From G963674665 sp964609625 (GTDB taxonomy: Bacteria > Desulfobacterota > Desulfovibrionia > Desulfovibrionales > Desulfovibrionaceae): a stretch of DNA of 37,610 bases. Below are positions 23,572 to 31,702 of the stretch, one piece after another. The stretch covers positions 1-37,610 of the forward strand of contig CAZSRS010000038.1 of NCBI GenBank assembly GCA_964609625.1. Direction: 5' to 3'. The translations under genes and the position numbers were made by a program. Position 1 is the stretch's first letter. Each line of letters opens with the position of its first letter. The notes under the pieces were generated by a model that saw nothing but the letters and a program-made list of their open reading frames with translations, was not told the origin of the DNA and made no database searches.

Positions 23572-25134
23572 ATGGACAAAACACCCCCGCACACACCTTC
23601 CGCACGCCTCGCTGCGGACACGGCCCTCATTTCGGTGCTCACCCTGCTCAGCCGGGTCCTGGGCTACGCCCGCGATCTGTGCATCGCCGCCCTACTGGGC
23701 GTGGGACCGTGGGCGGACGCCTTTTTCGTGGCCTTCCGCACGCCAGACCTGCTGCGCAAGCTCTTTGGCGAGGGCATCATGAACCTGGCCCTGGTGCCCC
23801 GCCTGGCCCGCCTCAGGCAAGAGCAGGGGGAGCAACGCGCTTTTGCCCTGATCCGCGGCACCCTGGCCTGGGCCGGGCTCATGGGGCTGGGCATCAGCCT
23901 GCTGCCCCTGCTGGCGCCAGGCTCGGTGCTTGCGCTCCTGGCGCCGGGCTTCGAGCAGAGTCCCGGGCAATGGGAACTCACCAGCCGCATGGTGCGCATC
24001 TGCATGCCCTACGCGCTGTTCGTGCTGCTGACAGCCGTGTGCATCGGAGTGCTCAACAGCCTGCGGCGGTTCCTGATCCCGGCCCTGACCCCGGTTGTGC
24101 TCAATTGCACCCTGATCGTGGCCATCGTGGCAGCCTGGTACTTGGCCGCCGGAGAGGCGGGCGCCGTGGCCATGGCCCTGGCCTGGAGCGTGCCCCTGGC
24201 CGGTGCCCTGCAACTGCTGCTGCAAGTGCCTTTCCTGCGGCGGGCCGAGTTCCACTGGCGCGGGGAGTGGCAATGGCGCGATCCCGAGGTCAAGTGCCTG
24301 GGCCTGGCCATGGCTCCCACGGTGTTCGGAGCCTCGTTGTTCCAGATCACCGTCCTGCTGGCCACCCTGGCCGCCACCTGGCTGCCCGGAGGCAGCGTCT
24401 CCTGGCTCTATTTCGCGGACAGGCTGGTGCAGTTTCCTCTGGGCATCTTTGCCGTGGCCGTGAGCACGGCCGCCCTGCCAACGCTCTCCAGCCACGGCAC
24501 GGCGGCAGGGAGCGTGGAATTCAGCCGCACCCTGACCCAAGCCCTGGGACTGACCCTGCTGGTGAGTCTGCCCGCGGCCGCGGGACTGGCTGGATTGGCA
24601 ACGCCTCTTGTGGGGCTGCTCTTTGGCCACGGCGCCTTCAGCCCGGCGGACGTGGACGCCACGGCCTCGGCTCTGAGCGCCTTTTGCCTGGGTCTGCCCG
24701 CATTCGCCGCGCTCAAACCCCTGGTAGCTGCCTGTCACGCAAAAGGGGCGCTCCGCGCCACTGTATGGAGCGCCGCAGTCGGCCTGCTTCTTTTCCTGAT
24801 CTGCGCCTGGCCCTTGCTGCAACAATGGGGGCACGCCGGTCTTGCCCTGAACGTATCTCTGGCTTGCTGGGCCAACGCCCTGCTGCTGCTCGCCTTTCTC
24901 AGGGAGCACCTGCACGCCCCAGCGAGCATGCTGCGTCCAGGGCTGGGAATCGTGCTCTTGTCCGCCGGCATATACCTGATCTGCCAGCTGACAGCGGCCG
25001 CCTTCCCGGAACGGGACACGATCCTGGTTCTGCTCCTGGCGCCGGGCCTGGCCCTGGTATACCTGTTGGGGTGCCGGTTGCTGGGCATCCTGCCGACGCT
25101 GTCCCGCCTGTTGCCCTTACTCCGGGGACGGTAA
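23572..25134 (+). CDS. murJ: Lipid II flippase MurJ (MviN family)
   Basis: Inner-membrane flippase of 520 aa with about 14 hydrophobic segments that moves lipid II to the periplasmic face for murein synthesis. Seen: the family N-terminus LTLLSRVLGYARDLCIA (conserved R-x-x-G-x-x-R-D), GPWADAFFVAFRTPDLLRKLFGEG with the key Arg residues, NLALVPRLARLR, WLYFADRLVQFPLGIFAVAVSTA and LPTLSSH, all hallmarks of MurJ. The start is uncertain: ATG 23572 is used, and ATG 23548 (eight residues longer) has AAGGGA seven bases upstream. It is divergent from the Rpn remnant. A GGCCC/GGGCC hairpin with a flanking CTAGG/CCTAG pair follows the stop but lacks a T-run. Confidence 0.93.
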   Translation: MDKTPPHTPSARLAADTALISVLTLLSRVLGYARDLCIAALLGVGPWADAFFVAFRTPDLLRKLFGEGIMNLALVPRLARLRQEQGEQRAFALIRGTLAWAGLMGLGISLLPLLAPGSVLALLAPGFEQSPGQWELTSRMVRICMPYALFVLLTAVCIGVLNSLRRFLIPALTPVVLNCTLIVAIVAAWYLAAGEAGAVAMALAWSVPLAGALQLLLQVPFLRRAEFHWRGEWQWRDPEVKCLGLAMAPTVFGASLFQITVLLATLAATWLPGGSVSWLYFADRLVQFPLGIFAVAVSTAALPTLSSHGTAAGSVEFSRTLTQALGLTLLVSLPAAAGLAGLATPLVGLLFGHGAFSPADVDATASALSAFCLGLPAFAALKPLVAACHAKGALRATVWSAAVGLLLFLICAWPLLQQWGHAGLALNVSLACWANALLLLAFLREHLHAPASMLRPGLGIVLLSAGIYLICQLTAAAFPERDTILVLLLAPGLALVYLLGCRLLGILPTLSRLLPLLRGR

Positions 25135-25632
25135 GAACTAGGGCATGGCACCCTGGCCCGATGGGCCTAGCTCACTTATACGTCGCCCCTCCAGGGCTTG
25201 ATTCGGGACTATTCCATGGTTTCGACACATGCGCTCCCATGGTCCCTTGATGAAGCCTCCAGCCGTTGCAGAAGCTGGTCGATCGTCCGCTGTCGCCCTA
25301 CCCCTCTTGCATCGAGAATCGAAGGACCGAAGGGCATTTGGCGAAGCGCCCGTGACGACAAAGCTACACTACTGGTGGCACGGCTGACTATTTCCGGCAT
25401 GGCACGCTGCAACCACCTCCCCAGGGGGCGATCATCGACGAAGTGCGGTGCACTCCGGACTCCAGCACGTGGTCGGAGTAACCCGGACGCACCCCGAGCT
25501 TGCTGGAATGGTGGGCCGGACAGCCGCCTTGACATCCAGGAATGTGTGGTCCACATAGATGCACACCATGCCCCCATCATCACAACCAGTGGGCTTTGTC
25601 CCTTTCCGCCCAGCCTGCGCACTGGAAAGCGC
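25135..25632. other. About 500 bases without a clear gene, possibly a decayed minus-strand gene
   Basis: The stretch between murJ and the LpxC-like gene has an open plus-strand frame continuous with lpxC from 25198, but its translation is Arg/Ser/Cys-rich, has no LpxC resemblance and uses many AT-ending codons. On the minus strand, two frames look more protein-like: one near 25210-25440 (with HFVDDRPLGRWLQRAMPE and QRTIDQLLQRLEASS) and, in another frame, a short MVCIYVDHTFLDVKAAVRP near 25515-25571. The break between them suggests a frameshifted remnant, of an unknown family. No ribosome site was seen for either. Confidence 0.45.
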
Positions 25633-26538
25633 GTGAGCATCGTGCCCCTAGGCCTTCCCATCGCACCCCGCCAAAGGACAGTGCGCTCGACGGTATCCGT
25701 TTCCGGCCGAGGACTGCACACGGGGCGACGCGTGCGCATGACCCTGCATCCGGCGACGCCTGGATCGGGCGTGCTCTTCCTTCGTGATGACCGCAGGGAC
25801 AGGGTCGGGGAGCCCGTGACCATTCCGGCCACGTGGCGCCAGGCCAGGAAGATGCTGCGTTGCTCGGGCCTGTGCCACCCAGAGGGGCATCTGGTACGCA
25901 CCTGCGAGCACCTGTTGACCGCGCTCTACGCCTGCGGCATCGACAACGTTGTTGTTGAACTCGACGGCGAGGAGGTGCCCATTTTCGACGGCAGCGCCGC
26001 GCCCCTGGTGGAATTCGTGGATTCGGCCGGCGCCACGGAGCAGGACGCCCCCAGGCGGTTCCTGCGGGTACGCAAGACCGTGGAAAGCCGCGTCGGGGAG
26101 CGCTTTGTGCGCCTGGAACCCGCGGAGGAGCTGCACATCGAACTGTCCCTGACCCTGCGGCACTTCGGCCGCATCGGCTGGAACGGCAGGCTCGATCCCG
26201 AGACCTTCCGCCGGGAGATCGCCTGGGCCAGGACCTTCGCGCCCCTCGGACACGCGTTGCCGGCCAAACTCTGGAGCCTACTCAGCGGCGCCAAAGCAGG
26301 CCGTGGTCTGACCCTCGGCAACGTCATCGTGCACAGCCACGGTCGGGTGCTCAATCCCGACGGCCTGCGCGCCCCGGACGAGATGGCTCGGCATCGGGTG
26401 TTGGACGTGTTGGGCGACGTGCTGCTCGCCGGCGCCCCCGTGCTGGGGAAGATCACGGCCTTCCGCAGCGCGCACAGCCTGAATCAGGATCTGGTGCGCT
26501 CCCTGATGGAGGACGCCGAAGCATGGAGTCTGGAATGA
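25633..26538 (+). CDS. lpxC: LpxC-like UDP-3-O-acyl-N-acetylglucosamine deacetylase, divergent
   Basis: A 301-aa cytoplasmic zinc enzyme for the committed step of lipid A synthesis. Seen: GLHTGRRVRMTL at the start of the fold, E92-H93 (CEHLLTAL), the VPIFDGSAAPLVEFV motif, ARTF at 199-202 (catalytic Thr), RVLNPDGLRAPDEMARHRVLD with H254 and D258 as zinc ligands, and H281 in FRSAHSLN. Metal ligands, general base Glu and His are all present. The residue after H254, a conserved Lys in E. coli LpxC (K239), is Arg here, and the insert loops differ from usual sequences, so it may be a paralogue. The GTG start at 25633 has GGAAAG three bases ahead; longer frames upstream have no resemblance. Its stop overlaps the mutT-like start (ATGA). 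A symbol is given by family only. Confidence 0.87.
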   Translation: MSIVPLGLPIAPRQRTVRSTVSVSGRGLHTGRRVRMTLHPATPGSGVLFLRDDRRDRVGEPVTIPATWRQARKMLRCSGLCHPEGHLVRTCEHLLTALYACGIDNVVVELDGEEVPIFDGSAAPLVEFVDSAGATEQDAPRRFLRVRKTVESRVGERFVRLEPAEELHIELSLTLRHFGRIGWNGRLDPETFRREIAWARTFAPLGHALPAKLWSLLSGAKAGRGLTLGNVIVHSHGRVLNPDGLRAPDEMARHRVLDVLGDVLLAGAPVLGKITAFRSAHSLNQDLVRSLMEDAEAWSLE

Positions 26539-26951
26539 AAAAAAACCAACAGGACCTACGGCCGGAAATCGACGTGGTGGCCGGGATTCTCTGGCAAGGG
26601 GAACGGTTTCTGGCCGTGAAACGCCCCCCAGGCAAACCCATGGCCGGCTTTTGGGAGTTTCCCGGCGGCAAGGTGGAGCCGGGTGAAAGCCTGGAGCAGG
26701 CCCTGGTCAGGGAGCTGGACGAGGAGCTCGCCATCCGCCCCTTGAAGTTTTCATTCTGGAAGAGCGTCTCCCACACCTATCCGCACCTGCGGGTACGGCT
26801 GCATTTCTTCCACATCCACGAGACCGGTGGCGCGCTCTTGCCCAAGGAGGGGCACGAGCTGGCCTGGCCGCTCCCTGCCGAGGCCGGAGCCCTGCCCTTT
26901 CTCGAGGCCGACGCCGGCATCGTGGCCGACCTGGCAGCCTTTCGGCGCTGA
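26535..26951 (+). CDS. MutT-type Nudix hydrolase (8-oxo-dGTP diphosphatase-like)
   Basis: A 138-aa Nudix enzyme. Seen: the Nudix box from G-KVEPGE to REL-DEEL (with Ala at the late Gly position) and the MutT hallmark GFWEFPGGKVE before it, plus KRPPGKPMAG and the SHTYPHLRVRLHFF strand; these favour 8-oxo-dGTP cleansing over other Nudix substrates. The ATG at 26535 overlaps the LpxC-like stop and has GGAG seven bases upstream; ATG 26523 lies within lpxC and is less likely. It is co-translated with the deacetylase. The convergent flavoprotein gene ends 17 bases further on. Confidence 0.92.
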   Translation: MKKNQQDLRPEIDVVAGILWQGERFLAVKRPPGKPMAGFWEFPGGKVEPGESLEQALVRELDEELAIRPLKFSFWKSVSHTYPHLRVRLHFFHIHETGGALLPKEGHELAWPLPAEAGALPFLEADAGIVADLAAFRR

Positions 26952-26967
26952 GGTCCCCTGCTCCGGT

Positions 26968-27480
26968 CTACTCCCGCAGGTCCTGCTTGCCGGTCATGGA
27001 CTCCACGTCGATGCGGATGACGGCGGTCTTGGCCAGGACCTTGTCCAGGTAGTCGTGTCGCCCGTCGCTGTAGTGGGCCATGATCACGTCCAGGCCCTGG
27101 CGCACGGCGTCGGGATCCTCGAGGATCACGGCCCTGCCGAAGCCCACCACGCTCCTGAAGCGCATGCCGAAACCGCAGGCCGTGGAGGACTCGTCGCCCG
27201 GCGCCTCCGGATCGGTTTTGGCCTTGGGAGGGCGCAGAGCCACGTCGACCTCGGCGGCAAAGCAGACCCTGGGGTTACGCCGAAGGACTTCGATCTTTTT
27301 CCCTTCACGGCTGGAGTGGATGTAGATGCGGCCGTCGGCGTAGCCGAAGTTCAGTGGCAGCACGTAGGGCAGCGCCCCTTGGTGGTCCTGGTCGCACATG
27401 CCCAGGTGCAGCAGTTGGGCTTCCCGGAGCACGGCCTCCATGGCTTCCTTGGAGGTGACTTCCTTTTTCTTGTTGCGCAT
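26968..27480 (-). CDS. Pyridoxamine 5'-phosphate oxidase-like flavoprotein (Nim-like)
   Basis: A 170-aa split-barrel FMN-binding protein of the NimA/PNPOx-like branch. Seen: the family start MRNKKKEVTSKEAMEAVL, PYVLPLNFGYADGRIYIHSS (the FMN-binding and strand motif), EGKKIEVLRRNPRVCF and a late RSVVGFGRAVIL. The His-containing IYIHSS element is typical of the 5-nitroimidazole reductase group, but many members have unknown substrates. AAGGA lies about ten bases before the ATG. The gene follows the amidotransferase gene by 20 bases and is likely in the same transcript. Confidence 0.88.
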   Translation of the reverse strand: MRNKKKEVTSKEAMEAVLREAQLLHLGMCDQDHQGALPYVLPLNFGYADGRIYIHSSREGKKIEVLRRNPRVCFAAEVDVALRPPKAKTDPEAPGDESSTACGFGMRFRSVVGFGRAVILEDPDAVRQGLDVIMAHYSDGRHDYLDKVLAKTAVIRIDVESMTGKQDLRE

Positions 27481-27500
27481 CGGATGTGTTCCTTCATTCT

Positions 27501-28202
27501 TCAGGGTTCCAGACCTTGGACCAGCTTGGGGAGCAGGGCATGCAGGATGGGACGCATGTCCTGGATGCGGCCGAACTCCTTGCGCATCTGCGCCGCGGGT
27601 TGCACGAACGGACCGGGAGTGATCTCGTGGCCGCAGTGGTGGATGAGCGCCTCGATGGATTCCGGGGTGGACTCCAGGTGGAACTGCAGGGCCAGGACCC
27701 GTTCTCCGTAGGCAAAGCCCTGGCAGGCGCAGGCCTGGCTGGAGCCCAGGGGTGTGGCCCCTTCGGGCAGGGCAAAGGTGTCGCCGTGCCAGTGAAAGGC
27801 CGTGAAGGTGCCGGGCAGTTGGGAGAGCAGGGGGTGTTCACGGGCTTCCGGAGCGGTGGCGATCTCGAGCCAGCCGATTTCCGGAAAGGGATTGCGCTGC
27901 ACCGTCGCACCCAAGGCCGTGGCGATGAGTTGGGCTCCGAGGCAGATGCCCAGGACCGGAACGCCCCTCGAAATGGTGGCGCGGATGGCCTCGACTTCCT
28001 GCACGAGCCAGGGGTGTTCCTGGTTGTCGTACACGCCCATGGGGCCGCCCATGACCACGAGCCAGTCATAGCTGTCGGGCGGGGGCGGCAGTTGCCCAGC
28101 GTAAAAGTCGGTGGCGCTCAGGGTGCAGCCTCGGCCTCGGGCCCATTGGCCCACGGCGGCCTCGTCCTCAAAGGGGACGTGCCGGAAAACGTGTGTACGC
28201 AT
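27501..28202 (-). CDS. Class I glutamine amidotransferase
   Basis: A 233-aa stand-alone type 1 glutamine amidotransferase domain protein, resembling GMP synthase amidotransferase-like proteins. Seen: VVMGGPMGVYDN, the nucleophile elbow GICLGAQ with the catalytic Cys, FHWHGDTFALP and the LQFHLESTPE motif with catalytic His and Glu. The triad appears complete. No synthetase partner domain is encoded beside it. ATG 28202 has AAAGGAG six bases upstream; an ATG at 28229 would add nine residues. The flavoprotein gene follows closely. Confidence 0.93.
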   Translation of the reverse strand: MRTHVFRHVPFEDEAAVGQWARGRGCTLSATDFYAGQLPPPPDSYDWLVVMGGPMGVYDNQEHPWLVQEVEAIRATISRGVPVLGICLGAQLIATALGATVQRNPFPEIGWLEIATAPEAREHPLLSQLPGTFTAFHWHGDTFALPEGATPLGSSQACACQGFAYGERVLALQFHLESTPESIEALIHHCGHEITPGPFVQPAAQMRKEFGRIQDMRPILHALLPKLVQGLEP

Positions 28203-28308
28203 GACGGCTCCTTTGGAAGATGCGTTCAATCAGGGCAGGCTGGCTTTGTTCTCCCAGAAAAACAAGCAGAGCGTTCCCGCGCGGCTGTCCGGTGGCATTG
28301 TGGTGCGA

Positions 28309-29379
28309 TCAATTCCCAAGCAGGAGCGGGTTCATGACCCCCATGCGGGCCAGGGCCTCGCGCAGGTTTTGCACCGTACCGCGCTTTCTGGCGATGACGC
28401 GGTACTTGGGCTCGCCACCCTCCTCGACGAGTTCGATTTCGGCGGAAAAACCACCGGCCTTGAGCCGTTGCTGCAGGGCCTCTGCGTTTTCCACCGCCTT
28501 GAAGCTGCCCACCTGGAAGCGATAGCTGTCTTCGACAGTGGGTTCGTCCGCGGGATGCGGCACGCCAGTGGCGGTAGGAGCTGGGGGGGGAGTCGGCGCC
28601 GGGGCTGGAGGCGATGCGGGGGAAGCGCCTTTTTGCAGCAGGACGGGCCTGAAGATGTCGTGTTCCAACAGTCTGGCGCGGGCTTCTTCGTCGGTGCCGG
28701 GCCAAGTGGCGATGACGCGCCAGGCAGGGGCGCCGTTGGCGACCAGAGGTTCGATGCGCACCGTGAAGCCGTCGCGTTCGAGCTGGTTTTTGAGCTGGAT
28801 GGCGTTGGCTTCTTGGGAAAAGGAACCCACCTGGTAGCTCAGGCCGTGTGTTTGAGAGGATTGGGGGGCTGACGTCGATTGCGCTCCAGGCTTCGGGGCG
28901 GGCGGAGGCGTGTGGGCAGTGGGATCGGCCCTGCCACCGATCAGGATGGCATCGTGAATCCCCAGGGTGGCGAGCAGTTCCCGGGCCTGGGTGTCCGAAC
29001 CCCTGAAGGTGGCGATGACCCGGTGCTGGGGAGCGGGGCCCACTTCCTCTGTCTCCACGCGGGCGATGAAACCCTTGTCCTGGACCCGCTGCCGCATGGC
29101 TTGGGCATTGCCCTCCTGGGAGAAGGAACCGATCTGGTAGGTGACTTCCTCGCGGACAGGGCTTTGGGCCGGGGGCGGAGGCAAGGGCGCTGGCCGAGGG
29201 GGCGAAGCCGGAGCAGGCCGGTCCTCCAAAGTTGTTTCACTGACGGCAACGGCTGGAGGGGGTTGGATCACGGGGCCGGTTTGCTGCGTCCGCGCGTAGC
29301 GCTCCGGCTCTATGGTCTTTTTGATCTGACATGCGGGCATCAGCAACAACAAACTCAGAATCATAATGGAGTACTGCAT
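28309..29379 (-). CDS. Lipoprotein with three SPOR-type repeats
   Basis: A 356-aa protein with lipoprotein signal (core MILSLLLLMPAC, C17) and Pro/Ala-rich linkers between three SPOR domains. Each repeat starts with the same pattern, YQIGSF, YQVGSF or FQVGSF, followed by x-x-x-x-NA and a final L-x-x-x-G or D strand ending in IL or LL, with a RVIAT or RVIAR strand inside. SPOR domains bind glycan strands stripped of peptides, usually at the septum, so the protein may mark division sites or act in cell separation. Three copies in one lipoprotein are unusual, as most carry one. AGGGGG precedes ATG 29379. The repeats are divergent at DNA level, so the duplication is old. Confidence 0.9.
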   Translation of the reverse strand: MQYSIMILSLLLLMPACQIKKTIEPERYARTQQTGPVIQPPPAVAVSETTLEDRPAPASPPRPAPLPPPPAQSPVREEVTYQIGSFSQEGNAQAMRQRVQDKGFIARVETEEVGPAPQHRVIATFRGSDTQARELLATLGIHDAILIGGRADPTAHTPPPAPKPGAQSTSAPQSSQTHGLSYQVGSFSQEANAIQLKNQLERDGFTVRIEPLVANGAPAWRVIATWPGTDEEARARLLEHDIFRPVLLQKGASPASPPAPAPTPPPAPTATGVPHPADEPTVEDSYRFQVGSFKAVENAEALQQRLKAGGFSAEIELVEEGGEPKYRVIARKRGTVQNLREALARMGVMNPLLLGN

Positions 29380-29560
29380 GAAACCCCCTTCATTCTCCTG
29401 CTGCAAGGGAAGAATATGTTGGTAACTACGCTGAAACCGGCTGAATGTCTAGAGCATATTTAGATTTTCTGTTTCCATGGGGCGCATTCATGAAACTGAA
29501 CGAACCAGGCATAGCGCTGCCAGCAAGATCCATTCATTGTTGCGTGCCGACAGCAAGAAT

Positions 29561-30196
29561 TCAGGGATTTTGCCGATTGTAGTGGTTGCGCAGTTCGTAA
29601 TAAAGCACTGCCTTGAAGTGATCGTCCTCGTCCGAAAGGAGCAGGGAGCGGGAGACGCTGTCGTGGCGGAATTGCACTATTCCGGAAACCACCTCTTCGG
29701 TCGCGTGCAACGTCTTGAGAACCAAATGGACGCGCACCTTGCCCTGGGTGAGCACGTAGCGGGTTATACCGCTACCGTCCACCACTCCGGACTCGTCCTT
29801 TGGGTGACCGTACGCGCGGGACTCGATGACCATGACCTCGAAATCCCGTGATTCTGTCTCGATTTGCCTGATAAAATCCCGGGGCCGCAGCTGCCTGGCG
29901 AAGCGGTCACGCCCGGCGATCTGCTCCAGGCGTTGCATGACCGCGGGGCCAAGCTCGGGGAGCACCATGTTGCGCAGATAGACGTCGTCGATGACAGAGG
30001 AAGGGATGCGGAACAAGAAGCCGATGATTTGCCCGAGAATGAAGTAGGGGTGCTTCCGCTGCCGTTCCAGGGCGGCTTCCACCTGGTCGGGCGTGAGCAG
30101 GCCCGCCTGGATCAAGGCATCGCCGATATGCACCCGCACGGGGGCGTCACTGCCCTGGGTGCTGTCAGCCGAAGGAATCCAGATTGTGCGCTCCAT
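29561..30196 (-). CDS. Unknown protein with type II secretion ATPase N-terminal-like (MshEN-like) domain
   Basis: A 211-aa protein without signal or membrane segment. Residues about 20-55 (IGDALIQAGLLTPDQVEAALERQ) match the N-terminal helical domain of GspE/PilB/MshE ATPases, and the following LGQIIGFLFRIPSS can be read as the second half of an MshEN repeat, a fold that binds c-di-GMP in some proteins; the usual Arg of the RLG motif is absent. The C-terminal half (FEVMVIESRAYGHPKDE, TRYVLTQGKVRVHLVLKT) is not recognised. The ATG at 30196 has only a weak ribosome site. It lies between the SPOR lipoprotein and kinase genes, all on the minus strand. Confidence 0.72.
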   Translation of the reverse strand: MERTIWIPSADSTQGSDAPVRVHIGDALIQAGLLTPDQVEAALERQRKHPYFILGQIIGFLFRIPSSVIDDVYLRNMVLPELGPAVMQRLEQIAGRDRFARQLRPRDFIRQIETESRDFEVMVIESRAYGHPKDESGVVDGSGITRYVLTQGKVRVHLVLKTLHATEEVVSGIVQFRHDSVSRSLLLSDEDDHFKAVLYYELRNHYNRQNP

Positions 30197-30411
30197 TGTC
30201 TTTACTCGGTTTTCCTCACTAGTCCCGGCTGGACCCCGACCATTATACCCACCTTGCCCGTGTGGAGGCAAGCGAAAGGGGTTTTTTCTCGGCGACCTCG
30301 ACGCATCGAGATGAAACCCGGTGCGGTGGAATCTGTCATGACACTGAAAACATGGTGCCGTGCCGCATCAGTCGGGAGTTCAAAAAAAAGGGTCCCGGAG
30401 CGTGCCTTGTC

Positions 30412-31575
30412 TCACCCCTGCAAGGACCGGGGAAGATCGATCCTGAAAATTGTCCCGCTGCCCTCCGTGCTGATGAAGCTCGCCCTGCCGCCCAGATACC
30501 GCTCCGTGAGCAGTTTTACGCTGTAGGCGCCCACACCGCGGCCCTCGCCCTTGGTGGAAAAGGAGCGACGGAAGATCTCGCGCTGCACCTTGGGGGGGAT
30601 GACGCCCGCGTTGTGCACCCAGAAACGCACTGCCTCTTCCCCGTGCAACAGGGTCGGCTCCCAGCCCAGGCGCACTGTTCCTCCTTCCGGAGTGGCCTCG
30701 AGGGCGTTCTTGAGCAGGTTGCCGAGCACCCGGCGCAGCAGCGTGGGGTCGCTGTTGAAATCCATGTTCGGCTGCTCGTCGAGAGACGGCTGTTCGATGG
30801 TTTTGTTCTTGGCCACTTCGTGGGATTCGAACATGCTGCGCATCAGCTGTAGGAATTCCAGAGGATGAATACGGGTGAACCAAGGCTTGAGTTCTCCGGT
30901 TTCCGCCGCCAGCAGGAGCTTGTGGGCGTTGATCTCGTCCAGCAGGATATTCAGGAAATGCTGCAGGAGTGCGGTATCGCTCTTGAGGTGTTCAGGGGCG
31001 TCGTCGTGGAGCATCTCCACGAAACCGCGCAGCCCTCCGGCGGTGTTCAAGATGTCGTGGAAGAAGATGCGCTCCAGAACGCGGCGGCGCTTTTCATGGC
31101 TGATGTCCTGGAGGGCCAGGATCACGAAGGGCTCGCCCCGCACTTCGAAGGGGGTACCGCGCACGCGCAGGTCAAAGGCCTCGAAATCGGTTTCCGCCGA
31201 GTCCTGAACCACACGGCATTCCTCGACGCTTTGCAGGCCAAGCAGTCCATGCAGGGTGGCCTTGAGCGCGCCGCATTGCCGGCAGGCTTCGGTGGTGCCG
31301 CAGCCACCCGGGGCGCTCATGGCGAAACCGCAGTGGAGGATCTCGCCGGGGCGCTTGCCCAGCAGGGTGGCAGGGTCGGTCTCACCGGACAATTCCAGCA
31401 TTTTATAGTTGGCATGGACCACCTGGCGGAAGGTGTTGAGCACGACCATGCCTTCGATGGTGGCATCCATCACGACGCGCAACACATCCAAGTCGAAAAG
31501 ACGGCTCTGACGTCGAAGTTCTTCGAGTGTGGCCCGTTCGGTGGTGATATATGCGGTGGAGATATCGTGAGACAT
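30412..31575 (-). CDS. Soluble PAS-type sensor histidine kinase with a four-cysteine cluster
   Basis: A 387-aa kinase with no membrane segment. Seen: a PAS domain at about 30-160 (VVMDATIEGMVVLNTFRQVVHAN) that contains C82, C92, C98 and C101 in HCGF...GGCGTTEACRQCGA; a short phosphoacceptor helix with FFHDILNTAGGLRG; and a HATPase domain with NLLKNALEATPEGG, HNAGVIPP in place of the usual DxGxGIP box, and FSTKGEGRGVGAYSVKLL. The VHNxGVIP and FSTKGxGRG variants form a known kinase subgroup in this bacterial lineage, so they do not by themselves mean loss of function. The cysteines could hold an iron-sulfur cluster or sense redox state. No partner regulator is adjacent. The ribosome site at ATG 31575 is weak. 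Confidence 0.9.
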   Translation of the reverse strand: MSHDISTAYITTERATLEELRRQSRLFDLDVLRVVMDATIEGMVVLNTFRQVVHANYKMLELSGETDPATLLGKRPGEILHCGFAMSAPGGCGTTEACRQCGALKATLHGLLGLQSVEECRVVQDSAETDFEAFDLRVRGTPFEVRGEPFVILALQDISHEKRRRVLERIFFHDILNTAGGLRGFVEMLHDDAPEHLKSDTALLQHFLNILLDEINAHKLLLAAETGELKPWFTRIHPLEFLQLMRSMFESHEVAKNKTIEQPSLDEQPNMDFNSDPTLLRRVLGNLLKNALEATPEGGTVRLGWEPTLLHGEEAVRFWVHNAGVIPPKVQREIFRRSFSTKGEGRGVGAYSVKLLTERYLGGRASFISTEGSGTIFRIDLPRSLQG

Positions 31576-31702
31576 GGGTTCTGTTTCTCGATGGTTATGC
31601 GCAGCTTGGGCGTATCGTCATATAATCGGAAGGAGGCACGGCTTTCCCTGATCGTGTATAGCGCCAATTCCAGTACCAGGCAAGGCGGTTATGTACAGGT
31701 AT

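Noticed and set aside
25198..25632. N-terminal extension of the LpxC-like frame by 145 residues
   Set aside because: LpxC proteins start close to the QRT motif; the extension has no resemblance and a good ribosome site sits before GTG 25633.
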